The notes under the pieces are model-generated. The model saw only the letters and a program-made list of their open reading frames with translations. It searched no databases and was not told the DNA's origin. Positions 1 to 7,294 of a DNA stretch of 12,810 bases are shown piece by piece. Every line of letters begins with the position of its first letter. The first letter of the stretch is position 1. A program made the translations under genes and the position numbers. Source of the stretch: Alphaproteobacteria bacterium (GTDB taxonomy: Bacteria; Pseudomonadota; Alphaproteobacteria; Rickettsiales; UBA1997); contig VGDJ01000026.1 in NCBI GenBank assembly GCA_016869775.1, positions 1 to 12,810 of the forward strand, in the 5' to 3' direction.

Positions 1-807
1 TTCGGTAATAACAATTGAATTTTTGCCACCCGTTTTTTTCTCGATTTTATGGCGTCCGCGCATAACCACCGAACCACGACCAGTTTTTGAGGCTGAGTCG
101 TGACCGGATCTGCCGAGGATAATCCCGCCAGTAGGGAAATCTGGCCCCGGAACGATTTTTATGACGTCTTCGATGGAAATGTCATTATTTTCAATGAAAG
201 CAATGCAAGCGTCGATAACTTCGCCGAGATTGTGAGGCGGAATGTTGGTTGCCATGCCCACAGCAATTCCACCTGAACCATTAACCAGAAGGTTGGGAAA
301 GCGAGCAGGGAGAACTTTGGGTTCTTTTTCGTTGCCATCATAATTTGGAACAAAGTCGACGGTGTCTTTGTCGAGATCATCAAGCATGGTGTGCGAGATT
401 TTTTCAAGACGAGACTCGGTATAACGCATTGCGGCAGGTGGATCGTCGTCGATCGAGCCGAAATTTCCTTGGCCATCAATTAACGGCACGCGCATCGAAA
501 AATCTTGCGCCATTCGAACGAGAGATTCATAAATGGCTGAGTCACCGTGCGGGTGATATTTACCCATAACTTCCCCAACGATTCTGGCGGATTTTTTGAA
601 GGGTTTGTTGAAGTCGTAACTACCTTCATACATAGCATAAAGTATTCGGCGATGAACGGGTTTTAGGCCGTCACAAGCATCAGGAATGGCACGAGAAACT
701 ATCACGCTCATGGCATAATCAAGATATGATTTGCGCATTTCGCCAACTAACGAGACCGATTGAATATCTTTGCCAACTGCTGGCACGATGGTATTTTGAT
801 TTGTCAT
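1..807 (-). CDS. gyrA: DNA gyrase subunit A, N-terminal part (gene runs off the left edge)
   Basis: Catalytic breakage-reunion subunit of type IIA topoisomerase; with GyrB it introduces negative supercoils using ATP. The 269 visible codons, from the ATG at 807, are open to base 1. They cover the winged-helix and tower start. Visible motifs are the opening segment with LDYAMSVIVSRAIPD (29-43), GLKPVHRRILYAM (47-59), the quinolone-resistance region HPHGDSAIYES (85-95), DGQGNFGS (111-118), AAMRYTE with catalytic Tyr129 (E. coli Tyr122), and NLLVNGSGGIAVGMATNIPPHN. The E. coli Ser83 equivalent is Ser90 and the Asp87 equivalent is Glu94, so serine and an acidic residue are both kept. GDPPAAMRYTESRL-like wording is typical of alphaproteobacterial GyrA rather than ParC. 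No Shine-Dalgarno motif precedes the ATG. The gene is divergent from dapB. The C-terminal pinwheel domain is outside the window, so gyrase rather than topoisomerase IV rests on sequence resemblance. Confidence 0.95.
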   Translation of the reverse strand, partial: MTNQNTIVPAVGKDIQSVSLVGEMRKSYLDYAMSVIVSRAIPDACDGLKPVHRRILYAMYEGSYDFNKPFKKSARIVGEVMGKYHPHGDSAIYESLVRMAQDFSMRVPLIDGQGNFGSIDDDPPAAMRYTESRLEKISHTMLDDLDKDTVDFVPNYDGNEKEPKVLPARFPNLLVNGSGGIAVGMATNIPPHNLGEVIDACIAFIENNDISIEDVIKIVPGPDFPTGGIILGRSGHDSASKTGRGSVVMRGRHKIEKKTGGKNSIVITE

Positions 808-1058
808 TATAAATTAAATATTTGGTGAAAAAGCCTAAATTCTAAATGCTGAGTAGACTTATAGGTAGTATTTTCTAGGGAATTTTTTAATAAATTTATC
901 TCAATTGCAAGAAAAATTTCGATAATTATGGCTTGGAAATGAGAGGATCGAAGAGATTAAACTTAATATTAAATTTTGAGTTGGAAAATTAAGTTAATTC
1001 TCGCAAAATTCACAAAACTAAGTAAATCACTTTAATCAATCATTTTTAACTATTTTAT
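808..1058. other. gyrA-dapB divergent intergenic region
   Basis: This AT-rich spacer should carry the promoters of both flanking genes, since they point away from each other. The best promoter candidate faces dapB and is listed separately. For gyrA a TATAAG hexamer on the minus strand near 860 is -10-like, but I see no convincing partner -35. A 10-bp perfect palindrome, TTAATATTAA, lies at 963-972; at this base composition it may be chance. No small ORF or structured RNA was recognised. Confidence 0.5.
1009..1036 (+). promoter_or_regulatory. Candidate sigma-70 promoter of dapB
   Basis: TTCACA (1009-1014) and TTTAAT (1031-1036) each match the sigma-70 consensus at five of six positions and are separated by 16 bp. 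Transcription would begin near 1043, leaving a leader of about 15 nt before the dapB ATG at 1059. In such AT-rich DNA good hexamers arise by chance, so this is a prediction only. Confidence 0.4.
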
Positions 1059-1853
1059 ATGAAAATCGCAGTTTCTGGTATTTCTGGAAAAATGGGGCGC
1101 ACCATCGCCTCATTAATCATTCAAGATTCAATTGCTGAATTAAGTTCAGGCCTTGTTAGACCATCTTCTGGTTTGGAGGGGCAGGATTTGGGTGAGTTTT
1201 TAGGTTTTGAAAAAAATCATATTTTCGCCACCTCTAATCTTGATGAGTTTGTTCAATCAGCTGATGCCGTGATTGATTTTTCGTCGCCAGCCTTGAGTCT
1301 AGAAATCGCCAAAAAATGTGCGCAATATAAAAAAGTTTTAGTGTGCGGTACCACAGGATTCCTTGATGAAGAAAAACAAAAATTTTCCAGCTATGCACAA
1401 GAAACGCCAATCATCTGGTCTTCAAATATGTCGCTTGGTGTCAACTTATTAACGAATCTGGTTGAAAAGGTGGCTGGAATTTTGCGCGATGATTTTGATG
1501 TCGAAATTCTTGAAATGCACCATAACAAAAAAATTGATGCTCCATCTGGAACCGCTTTATCTCTTGGTTCGGCTGTTGCCAAAGGTCGCAATGTTGACAT
1601 AAAAAATTCTGGAGTAATGGCGCGAGTTGGCAAAGAAGCCAAGCGCAACAAGGGCGAAATCGGTTTTGCTACTTTGCGCGGTGGCGATGTAATTGGCGAT
1701 CACACCGTAATTTTTGCCGGTGAGGGCGAAAGGTTGGAACTTTCTCACAAGGCCTCGAGTCGTGAAATTTTTGCCAAAGGTGCCATTCGCGCATGTATTT
1801 GGGGAAGTGCTCAAAAGGCTGGATTTTATTCGATGCGAGACGTGCTGAACTAA
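1059..1853 (+). CDS. dapB: 4-hydroxy-tetrahydrodipicolinate reductase
   Basis: Cytoplasmic NAD(P)H-dependent enzyme that reduces the DapA product on the way to meso-diaminopimelate and lysine, so it feeds peptidoglycan cross-linking. The 264-residue length is normal for the family. The N-terminal Rossmann fold opens with GISGKMGR (7-14), the dinucleotide glycine loop, and continues to VIDFSSP (71-77) and VCGTTG (95-100). The catalytic/substrate segment is EMHHNKKIDAPSGTA (152-166), with the paired histidines 154-155, Lys158 and the substrate-contacting SGT. EIGFATLRGGDVIGDHTV (200-217) and the C-terminal SREIFAKGAIRA are also typical. The ATG at 1059 is the natural start because the glycine loop follows at once; no Shine-Dalgarno motif precedes it. 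The gene stands alone, divergent from gyrA and convergent with the receptor gene. Its presence implies the cell makes its own DAP. Confidence 0.96.
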   Translation: MKIAVSGISGKMGRTIASLIIQDSIAELSSGLVRPSSGLEGQDLGEFLGFEKNHIFATSNLDEFVQSADAVIDFSSPALSLEIAKKCAQYKKVLVCGTTGFLDEEKQKFSSYAQETPIIWSSNMSLGVNLLTNLVEKVAGILRDDFDVEILEMHHNKKIDAPSGTALSLGSAVAKGRNVDIKNSGVMARVGKEAKRNKGEIGFATLRGGDVIGDHTVIFAGEGERLELSHKASSREIFAKGAIRACIWGSAQKAGFYSMRDVLN

Positions 1854-1919
1854 ACGAAATAAACTAATTTCTTCAAATTTTAGCTCCTAAATATTTCTCG
1901 AAATTTCTTTGTAAAAATT

Positions 1920-4130
1920 TTACCACTTAAATTTTACGCCGGCATAAACCGCTCTTGAGTTAGCGGGGTAATAAACCGCGCTATCATTGCCTGAAGCGTT
2001 TGATAAAACATCGACAGTTGGAGAATACTTTTTGTTAAGCAAATTTTTAGCGTCCAAATAAATCGAAAAATTGCGGTTAAATTCGTGACCAGCATTGAGC
2101 GAAAGCACCCAATAGTTTGGAGCTTTGAGGCTATTTTGGCTGTCGATAAAAAACTTAGTTGGCACGATTTCAACATTCGGCGCCACATAAAATCCCGCAG
2201 AATTTTGATATTTTAATTCAGCGCGAATAAAGTGTCGCGGAGCTCCGGGAATGGTTTTGTTGCGATAAATTGAGTCGTTAACAAAGCGGAAATCATTAAG
2301 AGTGTAAGTGGTACGAAGCGTTATCTTATCGCCAATTTTTTCATTATTCGTATCGGATTTTTGGCTAAAAATATTACTCAAAATTTTGGCATCGATTCCG
2401 ATTTCAAGGCCTTGGTGCATGGTTTTGTTGGCATTGATGGCCTGTGTGATGTTGGGCGCAATGGTATATAAAATCAACTCATCGCGCAAATGCGAGCGAT
2501 ATAATGCGATATCCCAATTCAAGTCGCTGTTGGTTCGTCGCGTTCCAATTTCAAGTGTGTAAGATTTTTGTGCCGAAATATTGGCTAAGCCTGATGAAGT
2601 CGTTTGTCTCACTTCTGTAAAGGTTGGTGGCTCATAAGCGCCACTTAAATTGCCAAAAATTTCAGTATTTTTTTCGAGATTATAAATCGCGCCGATTTTG
2701 GGGCTTAAGCCAAAATATTTGCGCCTACCACTTTGATCGCCATCTTTTAAAAATCGATCTTTGTAGTCGCGATTGGCCAAAATAAATTGCGAACCAAAAA
2801 TCAGCGCGGTTTTTTGATTTAAATGTAAATTATTTTGCACAAAAAATAGCGCATTTTGCGATTTTTCATCACCTTTTTGAGTTAACTCCTTAGGGCGCCC
2901 GCCAACATTTTTAAATCTTTTAGCGTTAGTTTTGCCATAACTTAAATTAACCCCAAAATCGATTTCGTTTTGGCGCGAAAAAAATGTGTTTTTGAGATGG
3001 CCATCGCCAAAAATTCCATAATTTTGTGTTTGTTGATCGAGAACTTGAAAAATCGGGTGATCTAAATCTTTTAAATTGCTATAAAAACCAGCATTGAAAT
3101 TAGAATTATCAAGCTTCCACGAGGTTTTATTGGCGATTCTAATTTCATTAAAATCGCGGGCATTTTTACCGCTCAAACTATTCGAATTTGCTTGTTTTGG
3201 ATTGGCGTCGAATTTTCTTTTAGTAAGGCTTCCTGGCAATTCAAGATTCGAATTAATCAAAGTTAAATAGGTGCGATTTTCGGCATTTTGGTTAAAACGA
3301 TATCCGAAATTGCTGTAAAATTTGGTGTCGGATTGTTGATTTTGTTGGCGATAGCCGTCAGTTTTAAAAGTGCTTAATGACGCAAAATAATCGAATTTTC
3401 CGAGCACTTTTCCGCTCGAAATGTTGGCGCGCGCGGTGCCAAAACTTCCGCCCTCGAGCCTTAGTTTCAGTGCGTCGGCGTTATAACCCGTTGGCGACAC
3501 AAAATTTATCGCCCCGCCCAAAGTCGACGAGCCTAGGTGTAAACCATTGGCGCCTTTAAAAATTTCGACATGATTGAAAGCCAGCGGATCCATATCTTGA
3601 AAGTCGGCGGAGCCATCCGCTAGATTGATCGGCACGCCATCTTGATATAAATTTATGCCTCGCAAATGATAATTGCGCGACAAACCCGAACCGCGAATCG
3701 ACAAGCGCGACTCTTGCCCCGCCTTTGATTGCGCGATAATTCCGGGCACGTAATCAAGCATATCTTTGACGGTTGCCGAATAGTTTTTTTGCAAATCATC
3801 CGACGAAACAAGGCTCGCCCCACCGGCGATTTTTTTAATTTTTAATTGCGCATTGGCAAAATCATTTTCGCTGAGAGATTGTTTTTTGGCACTAACGGTA
3901 ATCGTTGGAAGAGTAGAATTCGCGCCGGCGTAACAATCGGAAAAAATATTCAAAAAAACTGCAAAAATCGCGGTAAAATATGATTTTGCGATAATTTTTT
4001 TTGATATTTTTTTTGAAGAAAAATCATGGCTAAGAAATTTTTTTAACGACCAAAACTTTTTTGAACCTTGACTATTGAAATATTGAAGGCGTTGCTCAAA
4101 ACGCAGTTTGGTTTTTGATGAATTTATCAT
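1920..4130 (-). CDS. TonB-dependent outer-membrane receptor, FecA-like (COG4772-type), substrate unknown
   Basis: Outer-membrane 22-strand gated channel that imports a scarce ligand (in this family mostly ferric chelates) with energy from TonB-ExbB-ExbD. The 736-residue product has an uncleaved-looking basic N-region (1-49), a hydrophobic segment around YFTAIFAVFLNIFS (51-64) and a plausible signal-peptidase site after CYA (66-68). A TonB-box-like LPTITVS (74-80) follows, then the plug domain (about 105-215) with MLDYVPGI, SRLSIRGSGL, YQDGVPIN, VEIFKGANGL and GSSTLGGAINFVSPTG. The rest is barrel, with EPPTFTEV midway, KNLLNKKYSP near the end and a terminal aromatic (KFKW), the signal recognised by BAM. 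The plug wording resembles the FecA/ferric-citrate group, but ligand specificity cannot be read from sequence. No TonB, ExbBD or siderophore gene is in the window. The N-region before the signal core is unusually long; no alternative ATG, GTG or TTG lies close before the hydrophobic core. Confidence 0.92.
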   Translation of the reverse strand: MINSSKTKLRFEQRLQYFNSQGSKKFWSLKKFLSHDFSSKKISKKIIAKSYFTAIFAVFLNIFSDCYAGANSTLPTITVSAKKQSLSENDFANAQLKIKKIAGGASLVSSDDLQKNYSATVKDMLDYVPGIIAQSKAGQESRLSIRGSGLSRNYHLRGINLYQDGVPINLADGSADFQDMDPLAFNHVEIFKGANGLHLGSSTLGGAINFVSPTGYNADALKLRLEGGSFGTARANISSGKVLGKFDYFASLSTFKTDGYRQQNQQSDTKFYSNFGYRFNQNAENRTYLTLINSNLELPGSLTKRKFDANPKQANSNSLSGKNARDFNEIRIANKTSWKLDNSNFNAGFYSNLKDLDHPIFQVLDQQTQNYGIFGDGHLKNTFFSRQNEIDFGVNLSYGKTNAKRFKNVGGRPKELTQKGDEKSQNALFFVQNNLHLNQKTALIFGSQFILANRDYKDRFLKDGDQSGRRKYFGLSPKIGAIYNLEKNTEIFGNLSGAYEPPTFTEVRQTTSSGLANISAQKSYTLEIGTRRTNSDLNWDIALYRSHLRDELILYTIAPNITQAINANKTMHQGLEIGIDAKILSNIFSQKSDTNNEKIGDKITLRTTYTLNDFRFVNDSIYRNKTIPGAPRHFIRAELKYQNSAGFYVAPNVEIVPTKFFIDSQNSLKAPNYWVLSLNAGHEFNRNFSIYLDAKNLLNKKYSPTVDVLSNASGNDSAVYYPANSRAVYAGVKFKW

Positions 4131-4150
4131 AATTTTTCGAAATAAATTGA

Positions 4151-4164
4151 GGCATCGAAATGCC
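4151..4164 (-). promoter_or_regulatory. Short UUCG-loop hairpin in the receptor leader
   Basis: On the minus strand GGCAT-TTCG-ATGCC forms a perfect 5-bp stem closed by a UUCG tetraloop, ending about 20 nt before the receptor ATG at 4130. It is among the more GC-rich patches of this spacer. It could protect or structure the 5' end of the mRNA. The stem is short and no function is shown. Confidence 0.25.
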
Positions 4165-4219
4165 GATTAACAATAAATTTCTGATAAAATTAGGAATAAA
4201 TTTTTCGCTTGGAATTAGA

Positions 4220-4238
4220 CAAATTGTCCCACAATTTG
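4220..4238. promoter_or_regulatory. Perfect 19-bp dyad upstream of the TonB-dependent receptor (possible operator)
   Basis: CAAATTGTCCCACAATTTG consists of two perfect 8-bp arms around a CCC centre, about 90 bp upstream of the receptor ATG. Odd-length dyads of this size are typical binding sites for dimeric repressors. The arms do not match the Fur box (GATAAT repeats) or the Irr motif (TTTAGAA-type arms) as I know them, so the cognate regulator is not identified. No T-run follows on either strand, so it is not a good intrinsic terminator for nrdA. Confidence 0.4.
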
Positions 4239-4340
4239 ATAAATTTTTTGTAACTAATTGCGAGATCAAAGCAAAAGATAATGGGACTGCAAGAGTTTTT
4301 TGGTGATAGAATAAATTTTGCAGGACCTTGATTTAGCTAC

Positions 4341-6221
4341 TTATTGGCAAGCGAGGCATTCTTCGTATTTGCTGTTGGCGCCTTCGTTTGCTTGATTTTT
4401 GGAGAAATCGATATCGTCTTTTTCGGTTTTGTTGGAAACTTTATCCGCTCTTTGAATCGAAGTTGAGCGACAATAATAGAGGCTTTTTAAGCCTTTTTGC
4501 CAAGCGCGGAAATGAATATCGTGCAAATATTTTTTCGAGACATTCCCCGGTACAAATATATTTAGGCTTTGAGCTTGGCAAATATATTCTTGCCTTTCAG
4601 CACTAAGATCAATGATCCAGCGCTGATCAATTTCTTGTGCGGTTTTGTACACCAATTTTTCATGTTCATCGAGAAAATCTAAATGCTGAACTGAGCCTTC
4701 ATTGATAGTGATTGACGACCATACATCTTCAGAGTTTTTGCCTTTTGATTCTAAGAGTTTCACCAAGTTTTTGTTGCGCACATTGAATGACCCAGTGAGA
4801 GTTTTTTGCGTAAAAGAATTAGCCGCAAAAGGCTCGATCCCTGGGGAAGAATTGCCAGCAATAATAGAAATTGAGGCAGTTGGCGCGATGGCGAGTTTGT
4901 TAGAAAATCTTTCTTCGATACCGGCATCTTTGGCGTCGGGGCATGCTCCGCGCTCTTTAGCCAAGGTTTTTGAAGCGCGATCAACACCTTGTTTGATTTG
5001 CATGAAGATTTTTTTGTTCCAGACCTTACTCATAGCTGATTCGATTGGCACATTTTTGCTTTGTAAAAATGAGTGAAATCCCATTACACCAAGACCAACA
5101 CTGCGTTCGCGCATGGCCGAATATTTGGCTTTGGCCATGCCTTCGGGGGCCTTATCGATGAAATCTTGTAAAACGTTATCTAGGAAGCGCATAACGTCTT
5201 CAAGGATTTGCGGGTGATCTTTCCACTCGTCGTAATATTCGAGATTAAGTGAAGATAAGCAACACACGGCGGTTCTATCATTGCCGAGGTGGTCGATGCC
5301 AGTTGGAAGCGTGATTTCACTGCATAAATTTGAGGTTTTAACTTCGAGTTTAAGTTTTTGTTGTTGAAGGGGGCGCGCGCGATTTACGGCGTCGATAAAT
5401 AAAATGTAAGGTTCGCCAGTTTCAATTCGGGCGGTAAGAAGCTTGACCCATAAAGTTCTGGCTTTGACGATTTCAAGTGTTTGACCGCTGTGGGGGCTTT
5501 TGAGTTCGAAGTCGCCATCTTTTTCGACCGCGCGCATAAATTCGTCAGTCACAACAACGCCATGGTGCAGGTTGAGCGAGCGACGATTTGGATCGCCACC
5601 AGTTGGGCGACGCAAATCGATAAATTCTTCAATTTCAGGGTGATTAATCGGCAAATAAACTGCGGCCGAACCGCGACGTAAGCTACCCTGAGATATTGCA
5701 AGCGTTTGCGAGTCCATTACTTTGATGAAGGGGATGATGCCTGAGGTTTTGCCGTTTCCGCGCACCGTTTCGCCAATTGAGCGTAAATTGCCCCAATAGC
5801 TTCCGATGCCACCACCTCTTGAAGCTAAGAGAACATTTTCATTCCATAGATTTACGATGCCATCGAGAGAATCGGAAGATTCATTTAAAAAGCATGAAAT
5901 AGGAAGACCGCGCTCAGTTCCGCCGTTGCTCAGAACTGGCGTGGCGGGCATAAACCAAAGGTTCGAGATATAATCGTAAATTCGATTGGCATGATCTTGG
6001 TCATCAGCGTAATAAGATGCGACTCGAGCAAACAAATTTTGGAATGACTCATTTGGCATGAGGTAGCGATCTTTGAGAACGGCTTTACCAAAATTGCTGA
6101 GTCTTTCATCTTTTTTGTTATCAATATTTATGTTTATGGTGAAGGATTTTTTAGAATCTTTATTTCTAGCGCTGTTGGCAATAACAATGGTTGTGTTTTT
6201 AAGAGCTTTTGACTTAGTCAT
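4341..6221 (-). CDS. nrdA: Ribonucleoside-diphosphate reductase, class Ia alpha (large) subunit, without ATP-cone
   Basis: Large catalytic subunit that reduces ribonucleoside diphosphates to deoxyribonucleotides, working with a radical-bearing NrdB beta subunit. The 626 residues start almost directly at the N-terminal helical domain (LSNFGKAVLKDRYLMP, 41-56). Visible motifs are MPATPVLSNGG (91-101), Cys110 in PISCF (redox partner of the active-site pair), NLCSEITLP with Asn298, radical Cys300 and Glu302, and CCLSSLN (320-326, with the second redox cysteine). Further on are APTASISIIAGNSSPGIEP (446-463), the radical-transfer pair Tyr582-Tyr583, and the C-terminal CLAC (622-625) that is re-reduced by thioredoxin or glutaredoxin. 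E. coli NrdA has 761 residues with an N-terminal ATP-cone of roughly 95; that allosteric activity domain is absent here, as in several alphaproteobacterial homologues. nrdB is not within the window. No Shine-Dalgarno motif sits near the ATG; the only AGGAG lies about 40 nt upstream. Two NrdR-like boxes precede the gene. Confidence 0.95.
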   Translation of the reverse strand: MTKSKALKNTTIVIANSARNKDSKKSFTININIDNKKDERLSNFGKAVLKDRYLMPNESFQNLFARVASYYADDQDHANRIYDYISNLWFMPATPVLSNGGTERGLPISCFLNESSDSLDGIVNLWNENVLLASRGGGIGSYWGNLRSIGETVRGNGKTSGIIPFIKVMDSQTLAISQGSLRRGSAAVYLPINHPEIEEFIDLRRPTGGDPNRRSLNLHHGVVVTDEFMRAVEKDGDFELKSPHSGQTLEIVKARTLWVKLLTARIETGEPYILFIDAVNRARPLQQQKLKLEVKTSNLCSEITLPTGIDHLGNDRTAVCCLSSLNLEYYDEWKDHPQILEDVMRFLDNVLQDFIDKAPEGMAKAKYSAMRERSVGLGVMGFHSFLQSKNVPIESAMSKVWNKKIFMQIKQGVDRASKTLAKERGACPDAKDAGIEERFSNKLAIAPTASISIIAGNSSPGIEPFAANSFTQKTLTGSFNVRNKNLVKLLESKGKNSEDVWSSITINEGSVQHLDFLDEHEKLVYKTAQEIDQRWIIDLSAERQEYICQAQSLNIFVPGNVSKKYLHDIHFRAWQKGLKSLYYCRSTSIQRADKVSNKTEKDDIDFSKNQANEGANSKYEECLACQ

Positions 6222-6302
6222 AACGTTGTTTGATTGGTAATTGATAATTTTTAGATTCAGCTCCTTTTTAATCTTTTTTGGAGTCGCGCTAAAATTTTGT
6301 GA

Positions 6303-6318
6303 AAACTATATTTAGTGT
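6303..6318 (-). promoter_or_regulatory. NrdR box, nrdA-proximal
   Basis: On the minus strand ACACTAAATATAGTTT agrees with the palindromic NrdR box (roughly ACACWATATWTAGTGT) at 14 of 16 positions. It lies 82 nt upstream of the nrdA ATG. NrdR is the zinc-finger/ATP-cone repressor of ribonucleotide reductase genes and binds pairs of such boxes. The second box is one box-width plus 16 bp upstream, as expected for the family. nrdR itself is not in the window. Confidence 0.72.
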
Positions 6319-6334
6319 AAATAATATGAAAATA

Positions 6335-6350
6335 TAACTAAATGTTGTAT
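6335..6350 (-). promoter_or_regulatory. NrdR box, nrdA-distal
   Basis: On the minus strand ATACAACATTTAGTTA is a weaker NrdR box. Its plus-strand form shares 11 of 16 positions with the proximal box (common core AACTAnATnTnGTnT). The 16-bp gap between boxes gives a centre-to-centre distance of 32 bp, about three helical turns, which is the canonical NrdR arrangement. A -10-like TATATT on the minus strand (6330-6335) falls in the gap and abuts this box, so binding would block polymerase. Confidence 0.62.
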
Positions 6351-6670
6351 TAGTTTTAAATATTTGTAACAAAATTGTCTACAAATTTTTTTTAATTAAA
6401 AGTAAAAAAATTATTTTGCGGTAAAAATTAATAATAATTTGCGAAATAGAAAAGTTAAAAAATCCCTCTCAAGTCTTGCTAAATGTGGTTAAAGAAATTT
6501 ATAAAAGTTATTAAAATGTCTCAAATATTTATATAAAATAAATGATTTTTTACTAATTTTTTGCATCAAAATTTCATTCTGAAACAGCTCATTTTTAAGT
6601 TATTTTTAATAAAAATAATTATATTTGATAAAAAATATATTTAATGATGGAAATTGGTGTTTTATAAAAC
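6351..6670. other. Very AT-rich spacer between the isomerase terminator and the nrdA operator; no gene seen
   Basis: This stretch is almost entirely A and T with homopolymer runs. I find no ORF with recognisable coding character, no tRNA-like fold and no obvious repeat family. It lies downstream of the ppi terminator and upstream of the NrdR boxes, so it may hold upstream promoter or bending elements for nrdA, but nothing specific can be assigned. Confidence 0.5.
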
Positions 6671-6671
6671 T

Positions 6672-6707
6672 AAAAAACCGTCATTAAATTTTTAATGACG
6701 GTTTTTA
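6672..6707 (-). terminator. Rho-independent terminator of the PPIase gene, possibly bidirectional
   Basis: The arms AACCGTCATTAAA and TTTAATGACGGTT form a near-perfect stem of more than ten pairs with a very small T-rich loop, flanked by A-runs on one side and T-runs on the other. Read leftward it follows the isomerase stop (6731) by about 25 bases and ends in a run of T, the classic intrinsic terminator. The flanking symmetry means it would also work rightward. It isolates ppi from nrdA. Confidence 0.85.
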
Positions 6708-6730
6708 AAGTTGAGTTTAAATCGAGTAAT

Positions 6731-7294
6731 TTATTTGTTTTCGTCGCTAGCAATTCTCACTTTTAGCATTGAATCTGGATCGCTAACTTTGCCATTTTGT
6801 CCGCCACCTTTTTTAATTTTATCAACAAATTCCATGCCTTTTATTACGCGACCAAAAACGGTATATTGTCCATCAAGAAAGCGTGAATCTTTGGTAACGA
6901 TAAAAAATTGGCTGTTGGCGCTATTTGGATCAGATGCTCGAGCCATTGATAATGCGCCACGAATGTGAGGTTCATCGGAAAATTCGGCGCGTAAATCTGG
7001 GAGTTTGCTTCCGCCCATTCCAGTGCCAGTTGGGTCACCTGTTTGTGCCATAAATCCATCTATTACACGATGAAAAAAAATGCCATCATAGAACTTTTGG
7101 CGCGCAAGTGTTTTGATGCGATTAACATGATTTGGGGCTATATTTGGCAAAAGTTCGACAACGACTCGGCCATATTTTAAGTCAATATAAAGTATGTTTT
7201 CGGGGTTATCGATTTTGTTATTTTGGGCATTAGCGTCGTTCATAATTAAAAAAATTAGATTGAGAATTGTCAAAAATTTAAAAATTTTTTTCAT
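6731..7294 (-). CDS. Secreted cyclophilin-type peptidyl-prolyl cis-trans isomerase
   Basis: Catalyses cis-trans isomerisation of Xaa-Pro bonds and so assists folding of exported proteins. The 187-residue precursor has a clear Sec signal peptide: basic MKK, the hydrophobic run FLTILNLIFLIM, and ANA (21-23) before Gln24. The mature protein is therefore periplasmic. The single cyclophilin domain (about 34-184) carries FFHRV with catalytic Arg76 (human CypA Arg55), FMAQTGDPTGTG (81-92), GALSMARA (113-120), NSQFFI (127-132) and FGRVIKGMEFVD. The domain is complete and short, like PpiA/PpiB of alphaproteobacteria; because of the signal it is functionally closer to PpiA. It is divergent from ssb and ends at a strong terminator, so it is transcribed alone. 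Start chosen because MKK plus the hydrophobic core makes a textbook signal; there is no Shine-Dalgarno motif. Confidence 0.94.
   Translation of the reverse strand: MKKIFKFLTILNLIFLIMNDANAQNNKIDNPENILYIDLKYGRVVVELLPNIAPNHVNRIKTLARQKFYDGIFFHRVIDGFMAQTGDPTGTGMGGSKLPDLRAEFSDEPHIRGALSMARASDPNSANSQFFIVTKDSRFLDGQYTVFGRVIKGMEFVDKIKKGGGQNGKVSDPDSMLKVRIASDENK

Noticed and set aside
159..479. 106-codon minus-strand open frame and a 74-codon plus-strand frame at 345-569.
   Set aside because: Both overlap gyrA, whose frame gives a clear GyrA protein; they are out-of-frame shadows.
4287..4323. CTGCAA ... TTGCAG inverted repeat just after the nrdA stop, considered as a terminator.
   Set aside because: Only six pairs with a loop of about 25 bases and no T tract in the nrdA direction.
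4702..5076. 124-codon plus-strand open frame inside nrdA.
   Set aside because: Antisense to conserved NrdA catalytic sequence with no recognisable protein motif; a shadow of the real gene.
6259..6264. AAGGAG upstream of nrdA as a ribosome binding site for an earlier start.
   Set aside because: It lies about 40 nt before the ATG. The in-frame codons at a suitable distance include only ATT or CTG-type starts, and the short extra sequence has no family support.
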